DNA of 62,542 nucleotides from the NCBI GenBank assembly GCA_900095095.1, contig FMBT01000027.1, positions 1 to 62,542 on the forward strand, read 5' to 3'. Shown here one piece after another: positions 21,839 to 31,293 of this stretch (position 1 is the first letter of the stretch; every line of letters begins with the position of its first letter). Source of the stretch: Fragilariopsis cylindrus CCMP1102. Its lineage: Eukaryota > Bacillariophyta > Bacillariophyceae > Bacillariales > Bacillariaceae. The notes below the pieces were generated by a model that saw nothing but the letters and a program-made list of their open reading frames with translations, was not told the origin of the DNA and did not search any database. The position numbers and the translations under genes were made by a program.

Positions 21839-23287
21839 CTACAGCCCAAAATCTTCCATCATGGACGCCATTTTAAGAATGTCAACATTACCGCCGCATA
21901 ATATAATGCCAACATTATTAATGCCGTGACTTTTTTTGTACTTCGTATTAAATTCCAAACTGTTTGCGACTGCAACTCCAACTCCAGCGGATGGTTCAAT
22001 GACAATTTTAAGTCGTTCCCATACTAGTTTCGTAGCTTGTAGAATTTCCTTCTCGGAAACAGTAATTATCTCATCTACAAAATCTCGTACCTGTTGAGAT
22101 ACATACAATCGAAATTGGTACAAACGAGAGAGAATGTGACCGAGTGAGTTAGCACTTTAATATATCTATATGTATTATTATTGCTGCTACCAATAAAGCT
22201 TCGATCGAAAATAGAGAAAATTTTAGTAAACGTACAATCGGCCAGGTGTTTGTACCAAGAGTTGTTCGTAGCCCATCCGCAACGCTATCGAGTACATTCT
22301 CGGGGTTATGCTTCAAAAGTTTTCCTTCTGTGAATGAACGCTTCGCATCGTCCAATGTTTCTGGTTCCGCTAGGATGATTTTAACTTTATCTCCTAGCAT
22401 TCCACGTATACTATTATAAAAATATGTGATAAATACAAATGATATTGAATATTACGTCGTGAGTCAGTCAGTGCGGTAAATTGATCCAGCAGAGTGATTT
22501 TGCAAAGACGATGACAGTGGCACGGCAGCGATACAATTTAGTATATAACTTACCACATACAATTTCCAGATGCTAAACCACCACCACCAACTGGAATTAT
22601 TACAGCATCCAAGTCGTCTACCCCCTTTAATAACTCCCGAACCTGTTCTATAAACTCCAGACACACAGTACCTTGCCCAGCAATAACTTTTGGATTTTCA
22701 CTTGGATGAATAAATACAGCTCCAGTAGATGAAACAATCCGTTCTGCTTCTTCTTTCCGAGCTTCGTTGGTGTTGTCGACTGTTACAATAGTGGCACCAA
22801 AATCTTGGACTGCCTGTTTTTTCACAAGTGGAGCAGTATTTGGCATAACAATAGTTGCCATAACCTTTGTGGTATTATTAGATGCTAATTTCGAAGCCAA
22901 TGCTAGTGCTTGAGCATGATTTCCCGAACTGTGCGTGACAACTTGGATCGTCGAAGTTGGTATTGTTGGTGTTTCTTCTTCTTCGTCGTCTATTTTATTA
23001 TTATTATTATTATTGAAAGTCTCCAATAATGCCATCACAGCATTTAACGCACCACGGAATTTGAACGATCCAGTTTTTTGCATTGCTTCAATTTTAAAGA
23101 AATAATTTTTCCCATCATCGTGATAAGATGTTGTCATGAGTGATCGACATGTCATGACAGGAGTAACATGAGCTATTCCTTTGATACGATCAGCAGCCTC
23201 CTTCACATCTTCAAAGGAGACACAATACTGTGGCGATGACGACGACGGCGACGATGATGATGTTATTGAAGATTCCATCTCTTTCAT
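21839..23287 (-). CDS. SRR: Serine racemase (PLP fold-type II), three exons
   Basis: Interconverts L- and D-serine, with dehydratase side activity. The spliced product is 386 aa. Exon 1 is 23287-22554, exon 2 is 22410-22236 and exon 3 is 22090-21839, with phases consistent throughout. The PLP lysine lies in KTGSFKFRGALNAV (about residue 76). SSGNHAQALALASKL binds substrate, HPSENPKVIAGQGT is characteristic of SRR, and the glycine loop is PVGGGGLASG. Exon 3 carries VWERLKIVIEPSAGVGVA and CGGNVDI. Threonine dehydratase is the main alternative. The lack of a C-terminal ACT regulatory domain and the close serine-racemase-like wording favour SRR. A poly-Asn/Glu insertion lies near residues 90-105. 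Intron 2 belongs to the introner-like family. Confidence 0.88.
22091..22235 (-). repeat. Introner-like intron copy A (serine racemase intron 2)
   Basis: 145-bp intron, donor GTACGTTTAC, acceptor CTCAACAG. Splicing joins TWPI to VRDFVDEI. From AATTTTCTCT to the acceptor it matches GST-HIT intron 2 with about eight differences in some 130 bases. Downstream exon sequence begins GTACG, repeating the first bases of the intron. Confidence 0.85.
22411..22553 (-). other. Serine racemase intron 1
   Basis: Donor GTAAGT at 22553, acceptor AATAG at 22411, 143 bp. Splicing joins SGNCM to CIRGMLGDK. It does not share the introner-like sequence. Confidence 0.8.
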
Positions 23288-23499
23288 AATTAATATTCCT
23301 CTGAAAATTTCATTCAGTTACGTTACGTCTTTTTGTCGTCGGTGTAGCTTATCCTCGTACGTCTTGATTCATTCGTCAATAATTCTGTGAATTATTGATT
23401 TAAAATTTAAATCAAGCTTATGAAATAATACCGGTAACTTAGAGATAATGTAGAAAAGGATTTAAAAACAAAACCTACCGCGCGGTTTTATATTTATTT

Positions 23500-23909
23500 T
23501 TAACCAAATGCTAAAGAGCAAAGTTCTCGTGATCGAAGATCCATTTGCGTGCGCGTCGTGTGTGTTCTTGCAAAGCCGAGCGAACGCTCCGTAACTTTAC
23601 CTACAGTACGTTCTGCATGATGCTCTTGAATTAATTTTTGGACTTGCTCTACAGTAGACACAAACACCCAGTTGACATCATCGGCATCTTGCAATTTACT
23701 TGAAGCAATCTTACAGAGCAGAATAAGGTGATAGCGGATCAGTAAAGAAAAGAGTATATTTTATAACTCAATTGATTTCATCACAATTACGAAGTATTAT
23801 ATTATCAAGTAACAAAACAAGCCAACAAAAACTAGAAACGAACGAAGAGGTCCTACATTAACATTTCAAATTTCAACGAAGAAGGCTGTTTTAAGAATTT
23901 CGCGGACAT
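23500..23909 (-). CDS. Small hypothetical protein, two exons
   Basis: A proposed 83-aa gene that I do not recognise. Exon 1 (23909-23857) begins MSAKFLKQPSSLKFEML, and exon 2 (23698-23500) continues IKLQDADDVNWVFVSTVEQV and ends SRELCSLAFG. Donor AT-GTAGGA and acceptor TTCAAG give a 158-bp intron and an in-frame total of 252 bp. It is divergent from DDX6, with about 185 bp between the start codons, so the two may share a promoter. The exon 2 ORF has non-random composition (charged, few low-complexity tracts). The exon 1 assignment is an inference. Confidence 0.4.
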
Positions 23910-24094
23910 ATAGACAGACGATTTCAGTACACTTTCTACGTAAGATCGAAAGCAGTGGTATTCACAAAAAATCGTGTCAAAAACAAAAACAAAACAAAAC
24001 AAAAAAGAGATTGAATACTAATAACTAATATTAACAATCAATTATAACGAACAAGAGGTTTAAAACACCACATAAACATCACATTATTATAAAG

Positions 24095-25787
24095 ATGGCA
24101 TCAATTCAAAAGAAAGCCTCACATCAGCAGAACGGAAACAGCTCCAAGAATACTGTTATTGAAGGAACTGGAACATATAAGGATGGCCTAGTTGAACCAA
24201 CGAAAGATACACGATACAAGACTGAAGATGTAACAGATACGAAAGGTAGAGAATTTGAAGATTTCTTCTTAAAGAGAGAATTATTAATGGGAATTTTCGA
24301 AAAAGGTTTCGAACGACCATCACCGATCCAAGAAGAAGCAATTCCTATCATCCTACAAGATCGTAATGTCTTGGCACGAGCCAAGAATGGTACTGGAAAG
24401 ACCGCAGCTTATATCATTCCATGCCTAGAAAAAACAGACACTGAATCAAAAATTATTCAAGGTAAATAAAATATGCTCATACATACGAACGAACAAAAGT
24501 GAAAATGTACTTGCTTAATCCACATACATACATCCAAACAAACAAACAAAAAAGAAGGAATTAACTTTACAAAACTTCTTTTCTTCGCGACGAAATATAT
24601 AATGACTCTGAAAAAACTCCACCGGATTTACTCACATACAGTACTAACATTTATCCCCCTTTCATGCTTTCTCTTTCATTTTGTACCTGTTAGTTTTGAT
24701 TTTAATCCCAACACGAGAACTGGCACTCCAAACATCTGCCATCGTGAAAGAAATGGGCAAACACATGGGAATACAATGTATGGTCACTACTGGAGGAACA
24801 TCACTAAAAGATGATATTATGCGTCTCTACAACACTGTGCATATTGTTGTAGCTACTCCTGGACGTATTCTTGATCTTGCATCTAAAAAAGTTGCTGATT
24901 TAAGCGACGTAAAAACAATCATCATGGATGAGGCAGATAAGCTTCTATCGCCTGAATTCCAACCTGTTTTGGAACAAATTATTAACTTCTGTAACAAGGA
25001 CCATCAAATCTGCTTGTTCAGTGCAACCTTTCCCGTCACCGTGAAGGATTTTTGTAAACGGTTCGTACCGAACGCATACAGTATCAATCTAATGGACGAA
25101 CTTACACTTCGTGGTATCACTCAATTTTATGCCTACGTTGAAGAGAGACAAAAGGTCCATTGTCTTAACACACTATTTTCGAAACTCGAAATCAATCAAA
25201 GTATCATCTTTTGCAATTCTGTCAATCGTGTTGAATTATTGGCCAAGAAAATTACCGAACTTGGCTACTCTTGCTACTACATCCATGCCAAGATGCAACA
25301 AGCTAATCGAAATCGTGTTTTTCATGAATTTCGTAACGGTGCTACGAGACATCTAGTAACCTCTGGTAAGTTTATTACTATTATTATTATTATTCCTCGC
25401 CCATATATCCCATACACAACTGCGACTGGATGTATGAGGCGATTCTATACCCTCTTTCAATATTCATACAATATCATCTTTACTAATTTCCATCCTCTAC
25501 CTTTATTTGTTATTGTCTTCTTATTTAATTTTCTTTGTTTTTAAGACTTATTTACCAGAGGAATTGACATCCAATCAGTCAATGTTGTCATCAATTTTGA
25601 TTTCCCGAAAAACAGTGAGACCTACCTACATAGAATTGGTCGATCGGGACGATTCGGTCATTTGGGACTCGCTGTCAACTTAATAACGTCCGAAGATAGG
25701 AACAACCTTCGACGTGTGGAACAAGAATTGGGTACAGAAATCCGTCCCATTCCTCCTTCCATTGATCGTAGCCTGTACGTTGGCTAA
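24095..25787 (+). CDS. DDX6: DEAD-box RNA helicase DDX6/Dhh1 family, three exons
   Basis: Cytoplasmic ATP-dependent RNA helicase of P-bodies that couples decapping and translational repression. Spliced length is 426 aa from exons 24095-24461, 24694-25365 and 25546-25787, with phases closing exactly. The Q-motif region reads [15 protein letters not shown]. Motif I is AKNGTGKT, Ia [15 protein letters not shown] (about residue 200), III SAT and [12 protein letters not shown]. Dhh1-specific wording includes [20 protein letters not shown] and [20 protein letters not shown]. The N-terminal extension before the helicase core is short and lacks a targeting signal. No frameshift is present. Confidence 0.95.
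24462..24693 (+). other. DDX6 intron 1
   Basis: Donor GTAAAT, acceptor CTGTTAG, 232 bp. Joins KIIQ to [10 protein letters not shown]. Confidence 0.85.
25366..25545 (+). other. DDX6 intron 2
   Basis: Donor GTAAGT, acceptor TTTTTAAG, 180 bp. Joins RHLVTS to [10 protein letters not shown]. Confidence 0.85.
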
Positions 25788-26248
25788 ACTAGCTATTTAG
25801 GGGTGGAGCGAACTATTGGTGGGGGTTGGACCTGAACGTTTTCGTTGTCAATAGTTTTGTAAAAGAAAGTTACTCGATTACGAACTATAATATGATTATG
25901 AACGGGATCATCTCCTACCAAGAACTCTCCATCCTTTTTTTTATTTCTTTTTCTTTTTGGCCTCTTTGTAATGGGATATGATACTATGGAAGATATCAAT
26001 GCATAATAATACGAAATGAACAATATACATGAACAATAGGATAATACGAGAGTTGGTGTAAAAATAGAATGAAGACATTACAAGGCGCTACATTTTTTTT
26101 CTTCTTTCAATATTGTATTTTTTAGTGCATTGCAATAGCATAGGCAATGATCTTCCACTTGTTATCTCTATTAACCGTTTGCCGATTGGATTATATTATG
26201 AAGATGTATGTATATTCATTTATCTGAGATATGACTCAGTTCTAAATT
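25788..26248. other. Convergent 3' spacer
   Basis: 3' flanks of DDX6 and of the GST-HIT gene. No further gene was seen. Confidence 0.5.
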
Positions 26249-28248
26249 TTAACCAGGAGGCCAGTTGAAATCACGTCCACCCAACACGTGAACTTAGATT
26301 TCATTGTAGCAGTAAGCAATCATGTAAGCAGTATTGATAATGGAAGATTAGCAAACGATGGTAAATGAAACGGCATCAAAAACAGAATAATTTTAAAACA
26401 CACAAAAGCACCCGCATTAATGGCGTAGAGAGAGAGAGGGATCAAGGCTTGCATACACACACACACACACACGCACACACACGTACCATGTAGATGAAAA
26501 ACTTCTTGGCCTGCCTTCGCACCGTCGTTAATCACAATACGTGCACCGTCTCCGAAGCCAAGAGATTCATCTTTAGCAATTTCACCCGCTGCCACCATTA
26601 GCCGTCCAAGGATCTCGTAATGCTCTGGTGTTGACTTACTAAGACGGGTAAGACCATCACGATCCTTAGGAATGACAAGAACATGTGCCGGTGCCGCTGG
26701 ATTGATATCCTTAAATGCTAATATTTTGCCATCTTCTTTGACAATAGAAGCGGGGATCTCCCCAGCTAATATTTTATTAAATAGTGTATCTGGTTCGTCA
26801 TCTCGAAGTCCAGCCAACCAAATTGTATCCCAACGACCCTTTTCATCCCATTTGGCAAGACCACCGCTGATCTATTGTTTGTTTATTTGTTGGTGGGTTA
26901 GGATAGTATTGGTACAATCTCATTCCAGTGATGATAATGATATGCCCATTTACATACGACAAGATAGGTAGATGGTGAGAAAAGACACGTATGTTGAGAG
27001 CATTTTCCCAGACAGGGTTATTTGAAAAACTCTAATAGGTACACGGGATAGTAATGAAATCCGCACATAGTACATTCCAGTATCAATATTTCAACGTACC
27101 TCTTCATAGACCTTTTGAAATGCAACATCCGTGTCGATCATACGTTGAAACCATTCCTCGATCTTTTTTGGTACGAGTTGTTGCTGCTGGTCGTCCATTA
27201 ATTCTTTTTGATCAAATTTGGGAAACATAAAGGAAGCAAAGACGACAGAGGGAAATACGCTAGCATCCGCTAATGAAACTTCCTTTCCACACAAGTATGG
27301 ACCTTCATCGTCCATCATATTAGAAATAATGTATAATTGTTTCGAATATTCCTTCAGTGCATCCTTACGAGTACCAAATATACCAAATGGTGGTACAGCT
27401 CTATACAAACAAGTTTGAATGGTTGTTAGGTACATGTCGTGAAAGCGTGCGATTTCGTTACTTAATGGATTATCTGGTTGGAAGGATGGACCAAGATCAG
27501 AATACGACGACATTAGGTATCTACAAACTGTATCACTTTCTGCGATAGTAACTCCCGTAGTTTGACATTTCAATGATGGAATTTTTCCCTGGGGATTAAT
27601 AGAAAGATATTCCTCCGATTTAAATCCACCAACATCCATAACACTGATTACTGCACATTCCGATTCTGGAATTTCTTTTTTATACCTGTCGAGATACATA
27701 GGATCGAAATTGGTAAAACGAGAGAGAATGTGACCGAGTGAGTTAGCATTTTAATATATTTATATGTATTATTATTGCTGCTACCGATAAAGCTTCGATC
27801 GAAAACAGAGAAAATTCTGTCATTTCATTGATTTTAGCATCTAACGTACATAATGATTCGTGTCCTCGCACCATTATTTGAAACGGGAAGGTCGAACTGA
27901 AAATGGGAGAATAAAAAATGGGATACAAAACACAGGGGATGAGACCGAGTAAGTGAGTCAAGTCTTCGTATTGCTTCTAATTCACTGCTACCGATACAAT
28001 AAAGTTACGATCGAAGACCGAACAATCCTATCACTACTTTGATTCCATTCATTCTAACGTACAAGTAGATTCTTGGCTGGTGGTGGTGTAATACTGCTGC
28101 TGCTGCTACTGCTGCTCGTAGTAGTGCTATATATAGCAGTACTGGTAGGCATTGCCTTTAATCTGATACCACCTGTAAGTGCGTGTACTCGTGAAGAAGT
28201 CGTTGCTATTAAGGCACATTTCAACATCTTTAACGAATAGTTGAACAT
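26249..28248 (-). CDS. Glutathione S-transferase fused to HIT (histidine triad) domain, five exons
   Basis: A 415-aa fusion predicted from exons 28248-28063, 27896-27850, 27685-27100, 26871-26487 and 26292-26249. All junctions are in phase. Residues 1-60 form a leader (Ser-rich, organelle-like). GST-N has FDLPVSNNGARTRIIMYKK and NPQGKIPSLK with the SNAIL-type ESD (IAESDTVCRY). GST-C carries GKEVSLADASVFP. After FQKVYEE, exon 4 continues ISGGLAKWDEKGRWDTIW into a HINT-like domain: DTLFNKILAGEIPAS, HVLVIPKDRDGL, INDGAKAGQEV. The triad is H399-L-H401-V-H403, interrupted by the last intron. The continuous frame upstream of DTLFN and the absence of an ATG for a separate HIT gene support the fusion. 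Glutathione conjugation plus nucleotide/adenylate hydrolysis is the implied chemistry. Confidence 0.75.
26293..26486 (-). other. Intron inside the HIT triad
   Basis: Donor GTACGTGTGTG runs straight into a TG/CG microsatellite. Acceptor ATCTAAG. 194 bp. Splicing completes HLHVHVLGGRDFNWPPG. Confidence 0.8.
26872..27099 (-). other. Intron joining GST and HIT coding parts
   Basis: Donor GAG-GTACGTTG at 27099, acceptor ACAATAG at 26872, 228 bp, phase 0. Without splicing the GST ORF would end one codon later. Confidence 0.7.
27686..27849 (-). repeat. Introner-like intron copy B (GST-HIT intron 2)
   Basis: 164 bp, donor GTACGTTAGATG, acceptor CTCGACAG. Nearly identical to serine racemase intron 2 over its last 130 bases (TCGATCGAAGCTTTAT, GGTAGCAGCAATAATAATAC, GCTAACTCACTCGGTCACAT). 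The downstream exon begins GTATA. Confidence 0.85.
27897..28062 (-). repeat. Introner-like intron copy C (GST-HIT intron 1), diverged
   Basis: 166 bp, donor GTACGTTAGAATG, acceptor CATTTTCAG. Shares ordered blocks with copies A and B: GTACGTTAGA at the donor, CTTCGATCG, CTTTAT, CGGTAGCAG, then CTCACTTACTCGGTC. It is clearly related but older or faster evolving. Confidence 0.7.
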
Positions 28249-28670
28249 GATAACTTATGAGTATAATGTTAGCGTCGTCGACGAAACAAGACAACTACTT
28301 ATATTTTGTTTACATTGATTCATTGATTGATTGTTGTAGCGTTCTCAATTCTCATCTCCTTCATTTTTTGAGGATTTGTCGGATGTTCAATGTGTCAAGA
28401 ATGATTTCAGTCGAGTGAGTCACACTTGCAAAGCGCGCGCAAAAACAAAATACGAAAGTCGCAAATGTACTAATAACGCCTATTACAGTAATAATCATTC
28501 GTTTCTGACTCTGTCTCATTCGATCTTTGTTTGTGCTACCCCATAACTATTTTTCTAATTTGCAAATCATTGTCTTCCTGAGAGGAATCCGATAGCAGTA
28601 GACACCGGATTACGTTTTATTTATTTCACATTTGCATACTGTGCGATATACGTGTCGTACATAAAAGCAT
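28249..28670. other. Divergent upstream spacer
   Basis: Lies between the GST-HIT start and the HAD-like gene. No gene was seen. Confidence 0.4.
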
Positions 28671-30835
28671 GATAATAAATTCACCACAAGAACTGCACTT
28701 GGATTATTTGCTACCATTGGGAATACTATACAAACTGGATTATCGTTATCAATTGGTGGTGGCAGCGTCAGAGTAACATTGGCCTACATACTGATTCTTA
28801 CTTCCGGCAATTAGTTTTGGACAGAAGAACAAGAATTTCACCTGAATTTTTATCTATCGTCTTCGACGAAACCACTAAAGAAGGAAGCACGATTTCGTAT
28901 TGTCAGAATCGTCATCGCTCAGTTTTGCGCCGCAAGAAAAAGAGAGGAAGACGACGAAGCATTAGCTCGATGGGAACAATTGTAAAAGAGGGAAAAGAAG
29001 ATAAACAAAAGCAAATATCTTATATGAAGGCGATGTCGATGATGAACGATAAAGATAACGACAGTAACAAACTTACAACCGTCCCATTGGTTCTCATGTT
29101 CGTGTCGTAACATTCGATTTAGATAATACGCTGTGGAAGACATCGGAAACATTAGTGCTGCCAACGATGCATTAGCGATCTACCTATCAAAATCAGATGA
29201 CGGTGATGGTAACCCTATTAAGGTACCAGAAAGAATCGAAAAGATAATGGGAGAACTATTTCGTGCCGATCGACGAAAATATTGTCCCCTTGTTAGTAAT
29301 GGTGGCGCACAGGAGTACGAGGACGAGGATGAACTAGAACAACGTTGCAAATCACCCGTATTGTTGACACAATTACGAACCGATGCTATATGTTACGTTC
29401 TCGAAACGGAAAATGGGTTCTCTACCGAACGAGCGTTATCCTTTGCGGAACGTGCCTTTGACGAGTGGACACAGGCACGACATGGGGCAATCCTTGATCA
29501 TTTGGCACCTCGAGTAGTAGAAACGTTAGATAAGATTCGAACAACTATTAGTTATAACAACATTCCGGTATTGATGGGAGCAGTGACTGATGGAAATTCT
29601 GATCCTTCACGTATCGAAGCCTTGGCACCATATTTTGATTTCTGTGTCAACGCCGAATCGGTAGGTGTGTCAAAACCCGATAGTCGTGTTTACCTGGAAG
29701 CTATCCGACGGGCAGTGAAGGTGTCCCAGTCTAAAAGTCTTTCCTTACAAAAGTCATCACAGGAGAAGCAACAGCCACATCTTTTCTACGATCTAATACC
29801 ACCGGAAATATTGAACGATAAGATAATAACAAAAATGGGTATTTCAATATCGATGACATCGACGACGAAATCTTAGAAGGAATTATCGGCCCATACTGGA
29901 TTCATATAGGTGATGACTTTCTTAAAGATATTGTAGCTGCGAAGGAAATGAAAATGCGTACAATTTTTGCCGTCGGTCTTGTTCGAGATAAACTACTCGA
30001 CAATACAAATACGGAGAAGGACGACAGCAACAAAAAAGATGCAAAGATGGATATGGCTGAATTTTTACAAAAAGTTTCATCTCAAGTTTCAACTCAAATG
30101 TTCTCACTCTCGAAATTGGTGCTAGTGATTACCTAGCTAAATCACTTCATGGAGAATTTGTGGATGCGGTTGCTCATGAATTTTTTGATATCAGCACAAT
30201 TCTTGAGACTGGCATGCAGAAGCCATCACTTCTAGAGAAGGGGAAAAAATGTTATTGAACCATCACCAACTTCACCGGTGATTAATGTTATCGAACCACC
30301 ACTAACTTCACCGAAAACAACGTCACCGGTAATAAATGATACCAAACCACACCAACTTCACCGAAACCAGCTCCAGCCAACAGTGGTATAGAAGAACTAA
30401 AGGTATTTTAGAAGTTATCGAACCATCCTCTGATAGTGATGGACTTTCTGTAACGCCTATAGCGAAGAAGAACGAAGAAGGGGAAGTGGACTTTCTTCTA
30501 CCAAGAGCATTTCGCATCATTCGAGAAGACTGCAGTATGGATATTCCTGCACCCCTACGAAATCGAGGAGAAAGAACGATGAAGGATGTAATGGGCATGG
30601 CACAAAGGGATAAATCATCAGGCGTATTTGCATTTAATCCCGATGATGTTGCTTCCCTAAAGACGGAAAACAAATATTAATGATTCAAATTGGTGACAAA
30701 GACCTGAAGTTTTCGAGAGAAATATTTTCGGAGATGTCTGTACAAGAAGTATTGGGTCTCACGGATGAAAATCCAATGAAACTTTCACTTTATATGGCAG
30801 AGGCATCCAAACAACCATCGTTCGATCTTTTCTAG
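28671..30835 (+). CDS. HAD-like hydrolase with C-terminal extension, many frameshifts
   Basis: Haloacid-dehalogenase superfamily. Motif I reads VVTFDLDNTLWKTSET (near 29107). A helical cap follows (FADRRKYCP region, RALSFAERAFDEWTQARHG), then GAVTDGNSDP (motif II), ESVGVSKPDSRVYLEAI (motif III Lys) and WIHIGDDFLKDIVAAK (motif IV). The motifs are spread over frames with breaks near 29075, 29150, 29824, 30097, 30247, 30350, 30400 and 30661. Seven of these eight are equivalent to single-base deletions. The distal part is a Pro/Thr linker (VIEPSPTSP repeats), then a second conserved-looking block ending AEASKQPSFDLF. The N-terminus is unresolved: a WTEEQEF...ARWEQL block precedes motif I in yet another frame. 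It is either a badly assembled gene or a pseudogene. Confidence 0.6.
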
Positions 30836-31293
30836 CTAAATGTGTGGTGAAGAGAGCAATCTCTTTTTGATAGTAGATATTCTACGTTGTCGGTCGTTGT
30901 TGTTAGTACTACGAAGAGAGTGAGTCTTATGATATCTGGGCGTTCTTTTGAGCATATTGATGCAGGTCCGACTATATAGCCAGCTATCTTACATTAATTA
31001 CATTAATTATGAGATAGATCACCAGTTATTCAACTCAATCCTAGGGCTCACAGAAGAATCCTGATTATTTCTCATTCAGATAGTTTTGTAAAGGTATAAT
31101 ATAGCATATAGCATTCATAAGGCAATCTGTTTTATGGGATTGTTACAGATATTTTTGAAAATGTTCAGACTATGAACTATGCTACGTGCACACATTATGC
31201 ATTCAATTGACTTGCATATAATAGGGTTAGTGTCACATCTATATTATCACCCACCCATACACCCAGCAAAGCGAAGCGCAGAAAATCGACATA
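30836..31293. other. Convergent 3' spacer
   Basis: No gene. AT-rich 3' flanks of the HAD-like and TPR genes. Confidence 0.5.

Noticed and set aside
22149-22400. ORF ending in FSLFSIEALLVAAIIIHIDIL and a similar one at 27743-27961
   Set aside because: The shared peptide is read-through of the introner-like intron. Splicing removes it in both genes.
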